Below are positions 1-5,426 of a stretch of DNA of 8,504 bases, one piece after another (position 1 is the first letter of the stretch; every line of letters starts with the position of its first letter). The notes under the pieces were generated by a model. That model saw only the letters and a program-made list of their open reading frames with translations. It was not told where the DNA came from and ran no database searches. The DNA lies in NCBI GenBank assembly GCA_030612605.1, contig JAUWNO010000073.1, positions 1-8,504 on the forward strand, written 5' to 3'. The stretch is from Armatimonadota bacterium (GTDB lineage Bacteria; Cloacimonadota; Cloacimonadia; Cloacimonadales; TCS61). A program made the position numbers and the translations under genes.

Positions 1-1005
1 AAGTTGAGGAAGGTCGAAATGGTTTAAATTTCCTGAACCTTTAATTTCCAAAGTAAAAGTGAAAGAGTCTCCAACTTTCATTTCTTTGGAACTTAATTTT
101 GAAGAAACCTGGAAATTTCCCACAGCTCCGGAATAATTCAAGGGTTGATTCTCTTTTGGTAATTCTTTCACATTTATCGTGATTGAATTGCTTTTAATCG
201 AATAGCTTTTTGTTGAGCCAAAATCAAAAAAGCTTCTCGATTGAGTTCTAATATCCACGTTCATTTTTATAGCTGGAATCTGGATTTTTCCGGTTTGAGT
301 AGGAAAAAGAGCTACTTTGCGAAGATTCATTACATTGAAAATGATTCCATTGCGATTAACTCGATTAAAATTAACATTATTTGCTATGAAAATATCTTCT
401 TTCCAGAATCCGTTAAAATTCGGTTCTTCTTCGAAAGATAGATTAGCAATATCGTAGCGTGTAAAAAGTTTATATTCAACTGTAATTGGCTCGTCTTTAT
501 AAACTGTTCTTTTTGATGTTTCCGCAGTTATAAATAGATTATCCGATAATTGCCCTGATGGTTGCTCATCCCTTTTTTGAAACTTTCTGGAAGTTGGAGG
601 TGCCGGTTCTGTGCTGCCTTTTAAAACTGTGATGGAAATTGGTTTGGTTGCTAATTTCTGTTTCTTATATTTTATTGTTATGGGATGAATTACAAATTTC
701 CCGGTCTTTTGCGGTTTGAGAGTGTAAATATAACTTTTGGTAATTTCAGATTGCATCCTTCCATTTATAATGGAATACGAGGAAGATGATGAAGTGGAAC
801 TTCCATAATTCTGGAAGTTTTTTATATTTGAGATGTTTGGTTTATTTACTTTATCTGCGTTTTCACCGGAAATCTCGATTGTGAGTTTAAGATAATCCTG
901 CAAACCGATTTCAGTCTTATCTACATAAGAATCAACTGAGATTTCGGATGAAATAAGAATTTTAAAAATTAATATAAATATTAAGAAAGAAAATACTTTT
1001 TTCAC
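1..1005 (-). CDS. batD: BatD, aerotolerance-operon exported protein (3' end outside window)
   Basis: The first 335 codons of a BatD-family protein; the frame is open to base 1, so the C-terminal part (usually more Ig-like repeats, a membrane anchor and a cytoplasmic tail) lies outside. I chose the GTG at 1005-1003, because the only in-frame alternative upstream is the TAA (1023-1021) that ends the methyltransferase. GAG at 1017-1015 is a weak ribosome site. Residues 1-19 form a signal peptide (VKKVFSFLIFILIFKILIS). The rest is beta-rich and matches BatD from memory: a 'GENADKVNKPNISNIKNF' start, a Ser-rich loop near residue 55, 'EPITVEYKLFTR', the 'FNGFWKED' block, 'TGKIQIPAIKM' and the 'YSGAVGNFQVS' start of the second repeat. 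BatD is thought to act with BatA/B/C at the envelope; its biochemistry is poorly defined. It is separated from batC by a foreign cassette. The family call is firm; full length is unknown. Confidence 0.9.
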   Translation of the reverse strand, partial: MKKVFSFLIFILIFKILISSEISVDSYVDKTEIGLQDYLKLTIEISGENADKVNKPNISNIKNFQNYGSSTSSSSSYSIINGRMQSEITKSYIYTLKPQKTGKFVIHPITIKYKKQKLATKPISITVLKGSTEPAPPTSRKFQKRDEQPSGQLSDNLFITAETSKRTVYKDEPITVEYKLFTRYDIANLSFEEEPNFNGFWKEDIFIANNVNFNRVNRNGIIFNVMNLRKVALFPTQTGKIQIPAIKMNVDIRTQSRSFFDFGSTKSYSIKSNSITINVKELPKENQPLNYSGAVGNFQVSSKLSSKEMKVGDSFTFTLEIKGSGNLNHFDLPQL

Positions 1006-1020
1006 TTTTAAAGTCTCAAA

Positions 1021-1710
1021 TTATTTAACCTTTTTCATTATAAATAGATACTTAAAACCTCTTAAATAAAAATTGAATTTTCTGGCTCGATAATGCCAGA
1101 TTCCTGTGTTTGAGGTTTGATTATGACGGGTTACTGAAATTAGATCAACTGTTTCAAAATATTTTTCAAGTCTTTGATAAAGTAAAAATCCTGTAGGAGT
1201 AAATTTTCTTTTAATCCATTGATCTGCAATAAGCCAAGAAATAACTTTTTTAGGTTTCAATATTCGATGAATTTCTTTAGCAACTTTTTCTAATTCATCA
1301 AAGAATTCTATTTTTTCGCAGGATATTTTACCAATACATTTTGAGTCATCAGAATATTTGATATTATCAGAATAAGGTGAATCTATAAAAACGAAATCAA
1401 CACTATTATTTTCAAGAGGGATTTTGCGAGCATCGCTTTTTATAACATCTGGTCTAACAATATTCAAATCATAACCTATTACTTCCCTATTTAATTCTTT
1501 CGCGACATCGATTGTAGTGCCACTTCCACACATTGGGTCAACAACTAAATCACCTTCCTTTGTATATCGTTGTAATAAATTCCAAATAATAAACGCAGGA
1601 GTAACTCCATTATATTTATTATTTCCATGTGGTTTATTTCCATAATTTTGAGTTGGGAAATCCCAAAGGGTTGTTGATTCGATTATTAATTCTTTTTTTT
1701 TATTATTCAT
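1021..1710 (-). CDS. Small DNA methyltransferase, DSPY type (second methylase of the R-M cassette)
   Basis: A 229-aa SAM-dependent DNA amino-methyltransferase (N6-adenine or N4-cytosine). Motif X-like 'GVTPAF' (35-40) is followed by SAM-binding motif I DPMCGSGTT (58-66), the acidic motif II residue D81 in 'GYDLN', 'SDARKIP' (92-98) with D93, and catalytic motif IV as IDSPY (109-113). DSPY is an uncommon form of the D/S-PPY signature, so adenine versus cytosine cannot be decided by eye. 'HRILKPKKVISWLIADQ' (148-164) fits the strand after motif IV. The order X-I-IV with almost nothing added makes it a minimal enzyme with no obvious target-recognition domain. Its ATG lies 9 bases after the stop of the 75-aa gene, with no Shine-Dalgarno, so coupling is likely. 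It shares GDLVVDP and DARKIP blocks with the larger methyltransferase upstream, suggesting a common origin. Class is firm, target unknown. Confidence 0.85.
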   Translation of the reverse strand: MNNKKKELIIESTTLWDFPTQNYGNKPHGNNKYNGVTPAFIIWNLLQRYTKEGDLVVDPMCGSGTTIDVAKELNREVIGYDLNIVRPDVIKSDARKIPLENNSVDFVFIDSPYSDNIKYSDDSKCIGKISCEKIEFFDELEKVAKEIHRILKPKKVISWLIADQWIKRKFTPTGFLLYQRLEKYFETVDLISVTRHNQTSNTGIWHYRARKFNFYLRGFKYLFIMKKVK

Positions 1711-1719
1711 TTCAGAAAT

Positions 1720-1947
1720 TTATTTATAATAACAATTCATAAATAAGGAATATAATAAAAAGTGTAATTTATAGAATTTTTCATTATTGAGATTATATCC
1801 AGTTTGAGCTTTTCCCAATTCGACTTGAGCATACAACAATAATTCTCTATTTTCAACAATATTTTGAGGATAAGGACCATCTATTTGTGGTTTATTGTAG
1901 ATTATTTCATATTGTAGTTTTTCCCACTCTTTATTAAATTGTATCAT
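1720..1947 (-). CDS. 75-aa protein of unknown function inside the R-M cassette
   Basis: I do not recognise this protein. It starts at ATG 1947-1945, overlapping the endonuclease stop as ATGA (1947-1944), a typical coupling arrangement, and ends 9 bases before the small methyltransferase. It has 75 residues, with charged and aromatic residues throughout (MIQFNKEWEKLQYEI, then 'YNKPQIDGPYPQNIVENRELLLYAQVE' split by prolines) and a probably helical C-terminal half ending 'LLYSLFMNCYYK'. There is no helix-turn-helix of a controller (C) protein, no zinc cysteines, no signal peptide and no nuclease motif. The tight packing between R and M genes makes a spurious frame unlikely. It may be an accessory subunit of the endonuclease or of the minimal methyltransferase; that role is inference from position only. 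Confidence 0.6.
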   Translation of the reverse strand: MIQFNKEWEKLQYEIIYNKPQIDGPYPQNIVENRELLLYAQVELGKAQTGYNLNNEKFYKLHFLLYSLFMNCYYK

Positions 1948-2627
1948 TTTAGTAGTTTCTTTAAATCTTCAATAAATTTATCAAACATTTTTACTTTATT
2001 GCTTTCTTCAATTGGTGTTTCACTTAAAACATAACTTCCATCAGTATCAACTTCAACAATTGCTCTACCCTTTTTTACAGGATTTTTTATTTTTAATGTT
2101 CCATCCTCATCTGGAGTTACAAAATAAACTTTTATATGTTCAGTTACTTTATCTAAAGAAAGTTTAATTTTCCAATATCCTGTTTGAGCAATTCTTTCTC
2201 TTAAAGTTACTTTACTTGAAAGAACTGCAACAATTTCACATGTTTTAGGATAATAAATAATAATATCTACATCAGGAAGATGAGAACCAAATTCTCCAAA
2301 ATCTACAAGTAAATTTCTCTTAACTAAACTTAATTCTTTGCTTAAATTTGAAGATTTTGTTCTTTCAATTTTGTTTCCATTAAGTATTTTGAGACCAATA
2401 GAATTAACTTCATCTTCAATAATGTGAATAATTAATTTCTCAAGATTTTTACCCTTAAATGCTCTCCATGATTGTTCATGATCTTTACCAGTAAAAAATT
2501 TTTTATGAATTGGTTTTGCTTCTTCAAAAATTTTTGAAATGTATTTAAAGGTATTATGTCCATGAATTTTCTTTTTTGATTCATAAATCTCAATTAAGTC
2601 TTTAATTGTGAATTCATTCTTAATCAT
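1944..2627 (-). CDS. Type II restriction endonuclease, BsaWI-like / CCGG family
   Basis: A 227-aa protein read as a PD-(D/E)XK nuclease. The metal-binding core is L-P-D119-V-D121 followed by a strand and 'AVLSSK' with catalytic K139, i.e. PD-x19-K with Ser in place of the usual acidic residue, as in CCGG-cutting enzymes. Directly after comes R143-E144-R145; CCGG-family enzymes (NgoMIV, Cfr10I, Bse634I, BsaWI) carry an R-(D/E)R motif at about this distance from the lysine that reads the CC:GG core. The N-terminal block 'HEQSWRAFKGKNLEKLI' (50-66) and 'RERIAQTGYWKIKL' look like BsaWI-type enzymes from memory. The gene lies 2 bases after the upstream methyltransferase stop and overlaps the next gene by 4 bases. 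A strong GGGAGG site sits inside the methyltransferase end. R-M role is well supported by context; CCGG specificity is an inference. Confidence 0.75.
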   Translation of the reverse strand: MIKNEFTIKDLIEIYESKKKIHGHNTFKYISKIFEEAKPIHKKFFTGKDHEQSWRAFKGKNLEKLIIHIIEDEVNSIGLKILNGNKIERTKSSNLSKELSLVKRNLLVDFGEFGSHLPDVDIIIYYPKTCEIVAVLSSKVTLRERIAQTGYWKIKLSLDKVTEHIKVYFVTPDEDGTLKIKNPVKKGRAIVEVDTDGSYVLSETPIEESNKVKMFDKFIEDLKKLLK

Positions 2628-2629
2628 CT

Positions 2630-3910
2630 TTAAATTTTCCTCCCAATAATAATATATTCAACTGGATAAGCAAAAGTTTTATTTTTATTATTTATTTTTG
2701 TGAATCTTCCTGTTTTTGTATCTCGAGTAGATGGTAAATTTTTTGAAGGTATTTCTCGTTTTATAATATCTTCAATCTCAAATCCTAAATTTATTAATTG
2801 TTCATTAAATACTTCTGCATTTAGAATCTCTACTCCTTTTAAACTTGTATTTCCAATAACTATGCAAGTTCTACCACCAATTTTTAGAATCCTACTCATT
2901 TCAATAAAAACTTGATTCATTTCCCCGAAATAATTTTCAACTTCATTAGCAGTTTTTTTTCTTTTTTCAGAAAGTTGAGCAACTATTTCTTTTGCAATCT
3001 TACTATTCAATTTTAATTCTTTTCTCTCTTTATAAGTAGTTCCAATAAATCGCTTTCTAAATTCTGGGAGATTTTCTGTATATTCTAACCATAAAGCAGT
3101 AAGTTGATGTAAATCTGCATATTCATAAGATGTAACATAAGGAGGTGAAGTAATTATTAAAGAAACAGTATTATCGTTCGTCGGTATTTTTCGAGCATCA
3201 TTTGGATAAACAAGACATGAAATATTAAGATTTCCTTTTTCCTCCAAAATTGAATAAAATTCCTGATTCTTTTTTATATTAGCTTTGATTTGTCTAACAA
3301 AAGTATTAATCGGTTCAGATGGTATTTTCTTAAAATCTCTTGTTGGTTTATTACTTTTTTGTAACCAAATTGAACAATTTTTTAAGATGTTCGAAAATCC
3401 GCAAAGAAAGAAATTTCTAATATCTTCGTTATCTATTTTTGATATTTTGTCCAAAATAAAAGATAACTTTCTTTTTTCTTCAGGTCTAAACCAATAATCA
3501 ATTCTTTCATTAGAAGGTAAAACAATTTGAACTTCTTCTGTATAACCATAAATTTTGTTTTTTAAATTTATAAATTCTTGATTTATTAATAATGGTTCAA
3601 TAGGTGTAATTTTAGCCTGTGAAATCAAAACAGCTACAGGATTTATATCAACACCGATAGAATTTCTACCTAATACTTTTGATTCTACTAAAGTCGTTCC
3701 ACAACCTCCAAAAGGATCAACAACTAAGTCTCCAGTATTTGTATATTTATCAATTAATCGATCAACTATTTGCGGAATGAATTTAGCAGGATATCGATGG
3801 TAGCTGTGAGTAATGTAGCTTGTTTCTCTTCGAGTTTTATCTTGAAATGCCCATGATTTATCAATCGTGACAGTTGAAAAAAAATCTTTAATTTCTTTGG
3901 CTGTATTCAT
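2630..3910 (-). CDS. DNA methyltransferase, TSPPY type (probable N4-cytosine)
   Basis: A 426-aa SAM-dependent DNA methyltransferase, first gene of the restriction-modification cassette. Visible motifs in order: 'HRYPAKFIPQ' (38-47, motif X region), DPFGGCGTT (65-73, SAM motif I), 'GVDIN' (86-90, motif II), 'NDARKIP' (237-243), catalytic TSPPY (254-258, motif IV; S/TSPPY is usual for N4-cytosine enzymes), and 'EMSRILKIGGRTCIVIGN' (337-354). About 140 residues (95-232) are inserted between motifs II and III, where the smaller methyltransferase of the cassette has about 9; this is the best candidate for the target-recognition domain. The X-I-(insert)-IV order is alpha-like rather than the usual beta order. 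ATG at 3910 follows a GGAG at 3925-3922 at a rather long 11-base spacing, within the tail of a toxin remnant. Having M before R lets methylation lead. The family is firm; the modified base is likely but not proven. Confidence 0.9.
   Translation of the reverse strand: MNTAKEIKDFFSTVTIDKSWAFQDKTRRETSYITHSYHRYPAKFIPQIVDRLIDKYTNTGDLVVDPFGGCGTTLVESKVLGRNSIGVDINPVAVLISQAKITPIEPLLINQEFINLKNKIYGYTEEVQIVLPSNERIDYWFRPEEKRKLSFILDKISKIDNEDIRNFFLCGFSNILKNCSIWLQKSNKPTRDFKKIPSEPINTFVRQIKANIKKNQEFYSILEEKGNLNISCLVYPNDARKIPTNDNTVSLIITSPPYVTSYEYADLHQLTALWLEYTENLPEFRKRFIGTTYKERKELKLNSKIAKEIVAQLSEKRKKTANEVENYFGEMNQVFIEMSRILKIGGRTCIVIGNTSLKGVEILNAEVFNEQLINLGFEIEDIIKREIPSKNLPSTRDTKTGRFTKINNKNKTFAYPVEYIIIGRKI
2639..2644 (-). 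promoter_or_regulatory. Shine-Dalgarno of the restriction endonuclease inside the methyltransferase end
   Basis: GGGAGG is read on the minus strand as part of the Gly-Arg codons near the methyltransferase C terminus, 11 bases before the endonuclease ATG (2627). It is the best ribosome site in the cassette, which supports the endonuclease start and shows that R is translated from the M transcript. Confidence 0.6.
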
Positions 3911-3916
3911 ATATTT

Positions 3917-3991
3917 TCACACTCCAACAATCTCATTTAGTCCATTAATAATTTGATATAATTCTTGATTAGTAGCTTTCCCAATTTTATT
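3917..3991 (-). pseudogene. Possible C-terminal remnant of a MazF/PemK-type toxin
   Basis: Between the antitoxin-like gene and the methyltransferase an open stretch of about 24 codons reads NKIGKATNQELYQIINGL then NEIVGV and a TGA at 3919-3917. It has no start codon and a TGA immediately upstream (3994-3992). The pattern 'IGK-x5-EL-x-x-I-x2-L-x-EI-x-G-hydrophobic-stop' is what the last helix of MazF/PemK endoribonucleases looks like (consensus from memory: IGKLSxEELxxIxxALxxILGL). Its place, directly after an antitoxin-like gene and in the same direction, is where such a toxin would stand. I infer that the body of the toxin gene was deleted and the tail kept. The stretch is short, so chance resemblance is possible. 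Its final codons contain the GGAG that may serve the next gene. Confidence 0.4.
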
Positions 3992-4169
3992 TCAATTCCC
4001 ATAATAAGCCTTCTTCTGCCAGAGCTTTTTCAAAATCCGGGTCAAGTTTTGCACATTCACTTGCTATTCTATTTTCAACTTTTTTTTGAAATTCCTGATT
4101 ACAGTCAGGAGACTTAATTTTATCTAATCCAGAATGAATCTGATTTTTTAGTGTTTTGATTTTTTTCAT
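3987..4169 (-). CDS. 60-aa antitoxin-like protein, partner toxin apparently lost
   Basis: A 60-aa soluble, helical, charged protein: a Lys-rich start (MKKIKTLKNQIHSGLDKIKS), then 'NQEFQKKVENRIASECAKLD' and the tail 'PDFEKALAEEGLLWELK'. The 'LDPDFEKALAEEGL-x-W' ending resembles small antitoxins that stand directly upstream of MazF/PemK toxins, as I remember them; it is not a match I can verify. ATG at 4169-4167 has no Shine-Dalgarno, and a plausible promoter lies so close that the transcript could be almost leaderless. The toxin-like tail right after its stop (to 3917) fits a broken toxin-antitoxin pair. The last codons LWELK may already come from the deletion junction. It could also be an unrelated small protein; coding status is fairly likely, function tentative. 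Confidence 0.5.
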   Translation of the reverse strand: MKKIKTLKNQIHSGLDKIKSPDCNQEFQKKVENRIASECAKLDPDFEKALAEEGLLWELK

Positions 4170-4177
4170 AATTTTAC

Positions 4178-4205
4178 TTTAAAATAAAACCATTTATTCA
4201 GTCAA
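4178..4205 (-). promoter_or_regulatory. Putative promoter driving the antitoxin/R-M cassette
   Basis: Read on the minus strand: TTGACT (4205-4200), a 16-base spacer, then TTTAAA (4183-4178), matching sigma-70 consensus at 5/6 and 4/6. A start near 4171 would leave only a base or two before the ATG at 4169, consistent with the missing Shine-Dalgarno there. In such AT-rich DNA chance matches are common, and FCB bacteria may use different boxes. Confidence 0.35.
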
Positions 4206-4231
4206 TTGAAAAAATATTTTTGTCTTAAATT

Positions 4232-4310
4232 GGATATTGCTTCCTCCTTCGCTGAAGCTTCGGGGACAAGTCGTTTTTGAACAGCAAGAAGAAACCTCGC
4301 AATGACATCC
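4232..4310. repeat. 79-bp intergenic element with inverted ends (ATTGCGAGG type)
   Basis: On the minus strand this begins GGATGTCATTGCGAGG and ends GAGGAAGCAATATCC; the two ends are an imperfect inverted repeat (GGATgtcATTGC / GGATATTGC). Inside is the palindrome GAAGCTTC (4254-4261). Short elements starting 'GTCATTGCGAGG' and ending 'AAGCAAT' are scattered through intergenic DNA of many bacterial genomes, so this is most likely one copy of such a non-coding, MITE-like interspersed repeat. No reading frame fits it. It lies between batC and the antitoxin-like gene. Confidence 0.55.
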
Positions 4311-4326
4311 TGATTCAACAACTTCT

Positions 4327-4359
4327 AAACTTCACAAATCTTTGAGATTTGTTAAGTTT
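4327..4359 (-). terminator. Strong hairpin after batC, possible transcription terminator
   Basis: A 15-bp stem with one mismatch (4327-4341 paired with 4345-4359) and a 3-base loop; its inner part is ACAAATCT-TTG-AGATTTGT. It stands about 35 bases after the batC stop codon. On the minus strand the bases after the stem (AGAAGTTG...) are not a U-tract, so a classical intrinsic terminator is doubtful; on the plus strand TTTT does follow. It may instead stabilise the batC mRNA 3' end. Confidence 0.35.
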
Positions 4360-4361
4360 TC

Positions 4362-4388
4362 CCAATTCAACTGATTCAACAAGTTCAA
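4362..4388. repeat. Three 9-bp tandem repeats next to the batC stop
   Basis: CCAATTCAA, CTGATTCAA and CAAGTTCAA stand head to tail just before the batC stop codon on the plus-strand map. The same 9-mer family fills the batB-batC gap, and a single copy lies at 4310-4318. Confidence 0.7.
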
Positions 4389-4393
4389 CGAAT

Positions 4394-5131
4394 CTACCAA
4401 TATTTACCCTTCTTTGCTTTGTCAACGTTCATTTTCATTTTTTCTTTTTTCATTTCTTCTTTTTCTTTGGCAAGAAGTGCGTTCAGCATTTTTTCAGCAT
4501 CTTCTTTTTTCTGGTCTTTTTTCATTTGCTGTTGTTTTTTCTGTTCCTGATTTTCTTTCTGCTCTTGCTTTTGTTCTTGTTTTTTATCCTGTTGTTCCTG
4601 CTTTTCTTTTTGATCCTGCTGCTGATTTTGCTGATCTTCGTTTTTCTCCTGGTTTTCCTGGTCTTGCTGATTTTCCTGTTGCTGTTGTTGTTGCTGTTGA
4701 CGTTCCAGCATTCGTGCTGTAAGTTCGTAATTATAGCGAGCATCACTATTTTCAGGATTTTCAATTAAGGAATTTCTATAATGTTTTATAGCATTTTTGT
4801 AATCCTGCTGCTGGAATTTCAAATTTCCCAGGTTATGATAAACAGAAGATTTGTCAGAAAAATCTTTATCTTTAAGAGCCAGGTTATAATCGTTTTCAGC
4901 GTCCTCATATTTTCCATTTTTATAATGAGAATTACCCAGATTAAAATGAAGTCTTCCGTCTCTGGGATGGTTAATAGAGTTTTTTCTAAATTCCTTTTCA
5001 GATTCTGTAAAATCCTCTTTTTCGAATTCTTTGATACCTTTAAGATTTGTAATAACCTTATCATAATTCAAGACTTCAGAAAATAAACTGAAAGAGATAA
5101 AAATAATCGAAATTATTAACAATATTTTCAT
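4394..5131 (-). CDS. batC: BatC, TPR protein of the aerotolerance operon
   Basis: A 245-aa exported or envelope-tethered TPR protein. A signal peptide (1-18, MKILLIISIIFISFSLFS) is followed by three TPR repeats at about 26-57, 59-92 ('LHFNLGNSHYKNGKYEDAENDY') and 95-130 ('VYHNLGNLKFQQQDYKNAIKHY'). Then comes a Gln/Glu/Lys-rich low-complexity tract (about 145-210; I count 31 Gln in 66 residues, including eight in a row at 145-152) and a conserved-looking basic C terminus 'DAEKMLNALLAKEKEE ... KGKYW' typical of BatC. It has no membrane segment after the signal. TPRs probably hold the BatA/BatB VWA proteins together; that is inference from the family. GAGG lies 4 bases before the ATG. It follows batB after a 301-base repeat-filled gap, and the next Bat gene, batD, is displaced by the R-M cassette. 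Confidence 0.88.
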   Translation of the reverse strand: MKILLIISIIFISFSLFSEVLNYDKVITNLKGIKEFEKEDFTESEKEFRKNSINHPRDGRLHFNLGNSHYKNGKYEDAENDYNLALKDKDFSDKSSVYHNLGNLKFQQQDYKNAIKHYRNSLIENPENSDARYNYELTARMLERQQQQQQQQENQQDQENQEKNEDQQNQQQDQKEKQEQQDKKQEQKQEQKENQEQKKQQQMKKDQKKEDAEKMLNALLAKEKEEMKKEKMKMNVDKAKKGKYW

Positions 5132-5210
5132 TTTTCCTCAAAACTTTTTCAACTAATTCAATAGACCACGAAACATAATAAAATACACTAAATTATTTTT
5201 TCTTTTATAC

Positions 5211-5246
5211 CTAATTCAACCAGTTCAACTGATTTAACCAAGTCAA
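5211..5246. repeat. Degenerate 9-bp tandem repeats (4 units)
   Basis: Units CTAATTCAA, CCAGTTCAA, CTGATTTAA, CCAAGTCAA, phased at 9 bp and leading directly into the first hairpin-forming copy. Confidence 0.75.
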
Positions 5247-5321
5247 CCATTGCGAAGGTTAATTAGAAAGAATCTCTCTGGAAGAAACCATTCGCAAGGT
5301 CTTTTCCCAATTCAACCAATT
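5243..5321. repeat. Hairpin-forming intergenic repeat, copy 1
   Basis: A 79-bp unit with an exact inverted core, TTGCGAA (5250-5256) and TTCGCAA (5291-5297), each flanked by ACC/GGT bases that pair with one-base shifts. A second copy lies 105 bp to the right (5348-5426) with three mismatches (5281, 5282 and 5310). It is bounded on both sides by 9-mer repeats. Confidence 0.8.
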
Positions 5322-5351
5322 CAACCAATTCAACCAATTCAACTGATTCAA
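5307..5351. repeat. 9-bp tandem repeat, 4 perfect CCAATTCAA units plus one variant
   Basis: CCAATTCAA occurs four times without change (5307-5342), then CTGATTCAA. It joins the two hairpin-forming copies and overlaps their ends. A perfect short array like this is prone to gain and lose units by slippage. Confidence 0.9.
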
Positions 5352-5426
5352 CCATTGCGAAGGTTAATTAGAAAGAATCTCTCTGATAGAAACCATTCGC
5401 AAGGTCTTTTCCCAGTTCAACCAATT
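5348..5426. repeat. Hairpin-forming intergenic repeat, copy 2
   Basis: Second copy of the 79-bp unit, with the same inverted core, TTGCGAA (5355-5361) and TTCGCAA (5396-5402). It ends just short of the batB stop codon (5433), so transcription of batB-batC would form both hairpins in the mRNA. Confidence 0.8.

Noticed and set aside
241..441. A plus-strand open frame of 66 codons
   Set aside because: It lies opposite the batD coding frame, which is continuous and recognisable from 1005 to 1.
3957..3982. TTGGGA-18-TATATC as a promoter just before the first methyltransferase
   Set aside because: Both boxes are only 4/6, the spacing is long, and such matches are frequent in AT-rich DNA; the promoter at 4178-4205 fits better.
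1000..4190. Short similar strings (TTTTCACTTTTAAAG near 1000, TTTTACTTTAAAA near 4173) as a target-site duplication flanking the cassette
   Set aside because: The match is imperfect and made of A/T runs; no convincing direct repeat flanks the insert.
4349..4768. A plus-strand open frame rich in Phe and Leu opposite batC
   Set aside because: It is the mirror of the Gln/Lys-rich codons of BatC; no ribosome site, and the composition is an artefact of low complexity.
5243..5426. Two similar units with a spacer, considered as a CRISPR array
   Set aside because: Only two units, each much longer than a CRISPR repeat; the spacer is itself a tandem 9-mer, and no cas gene is present.
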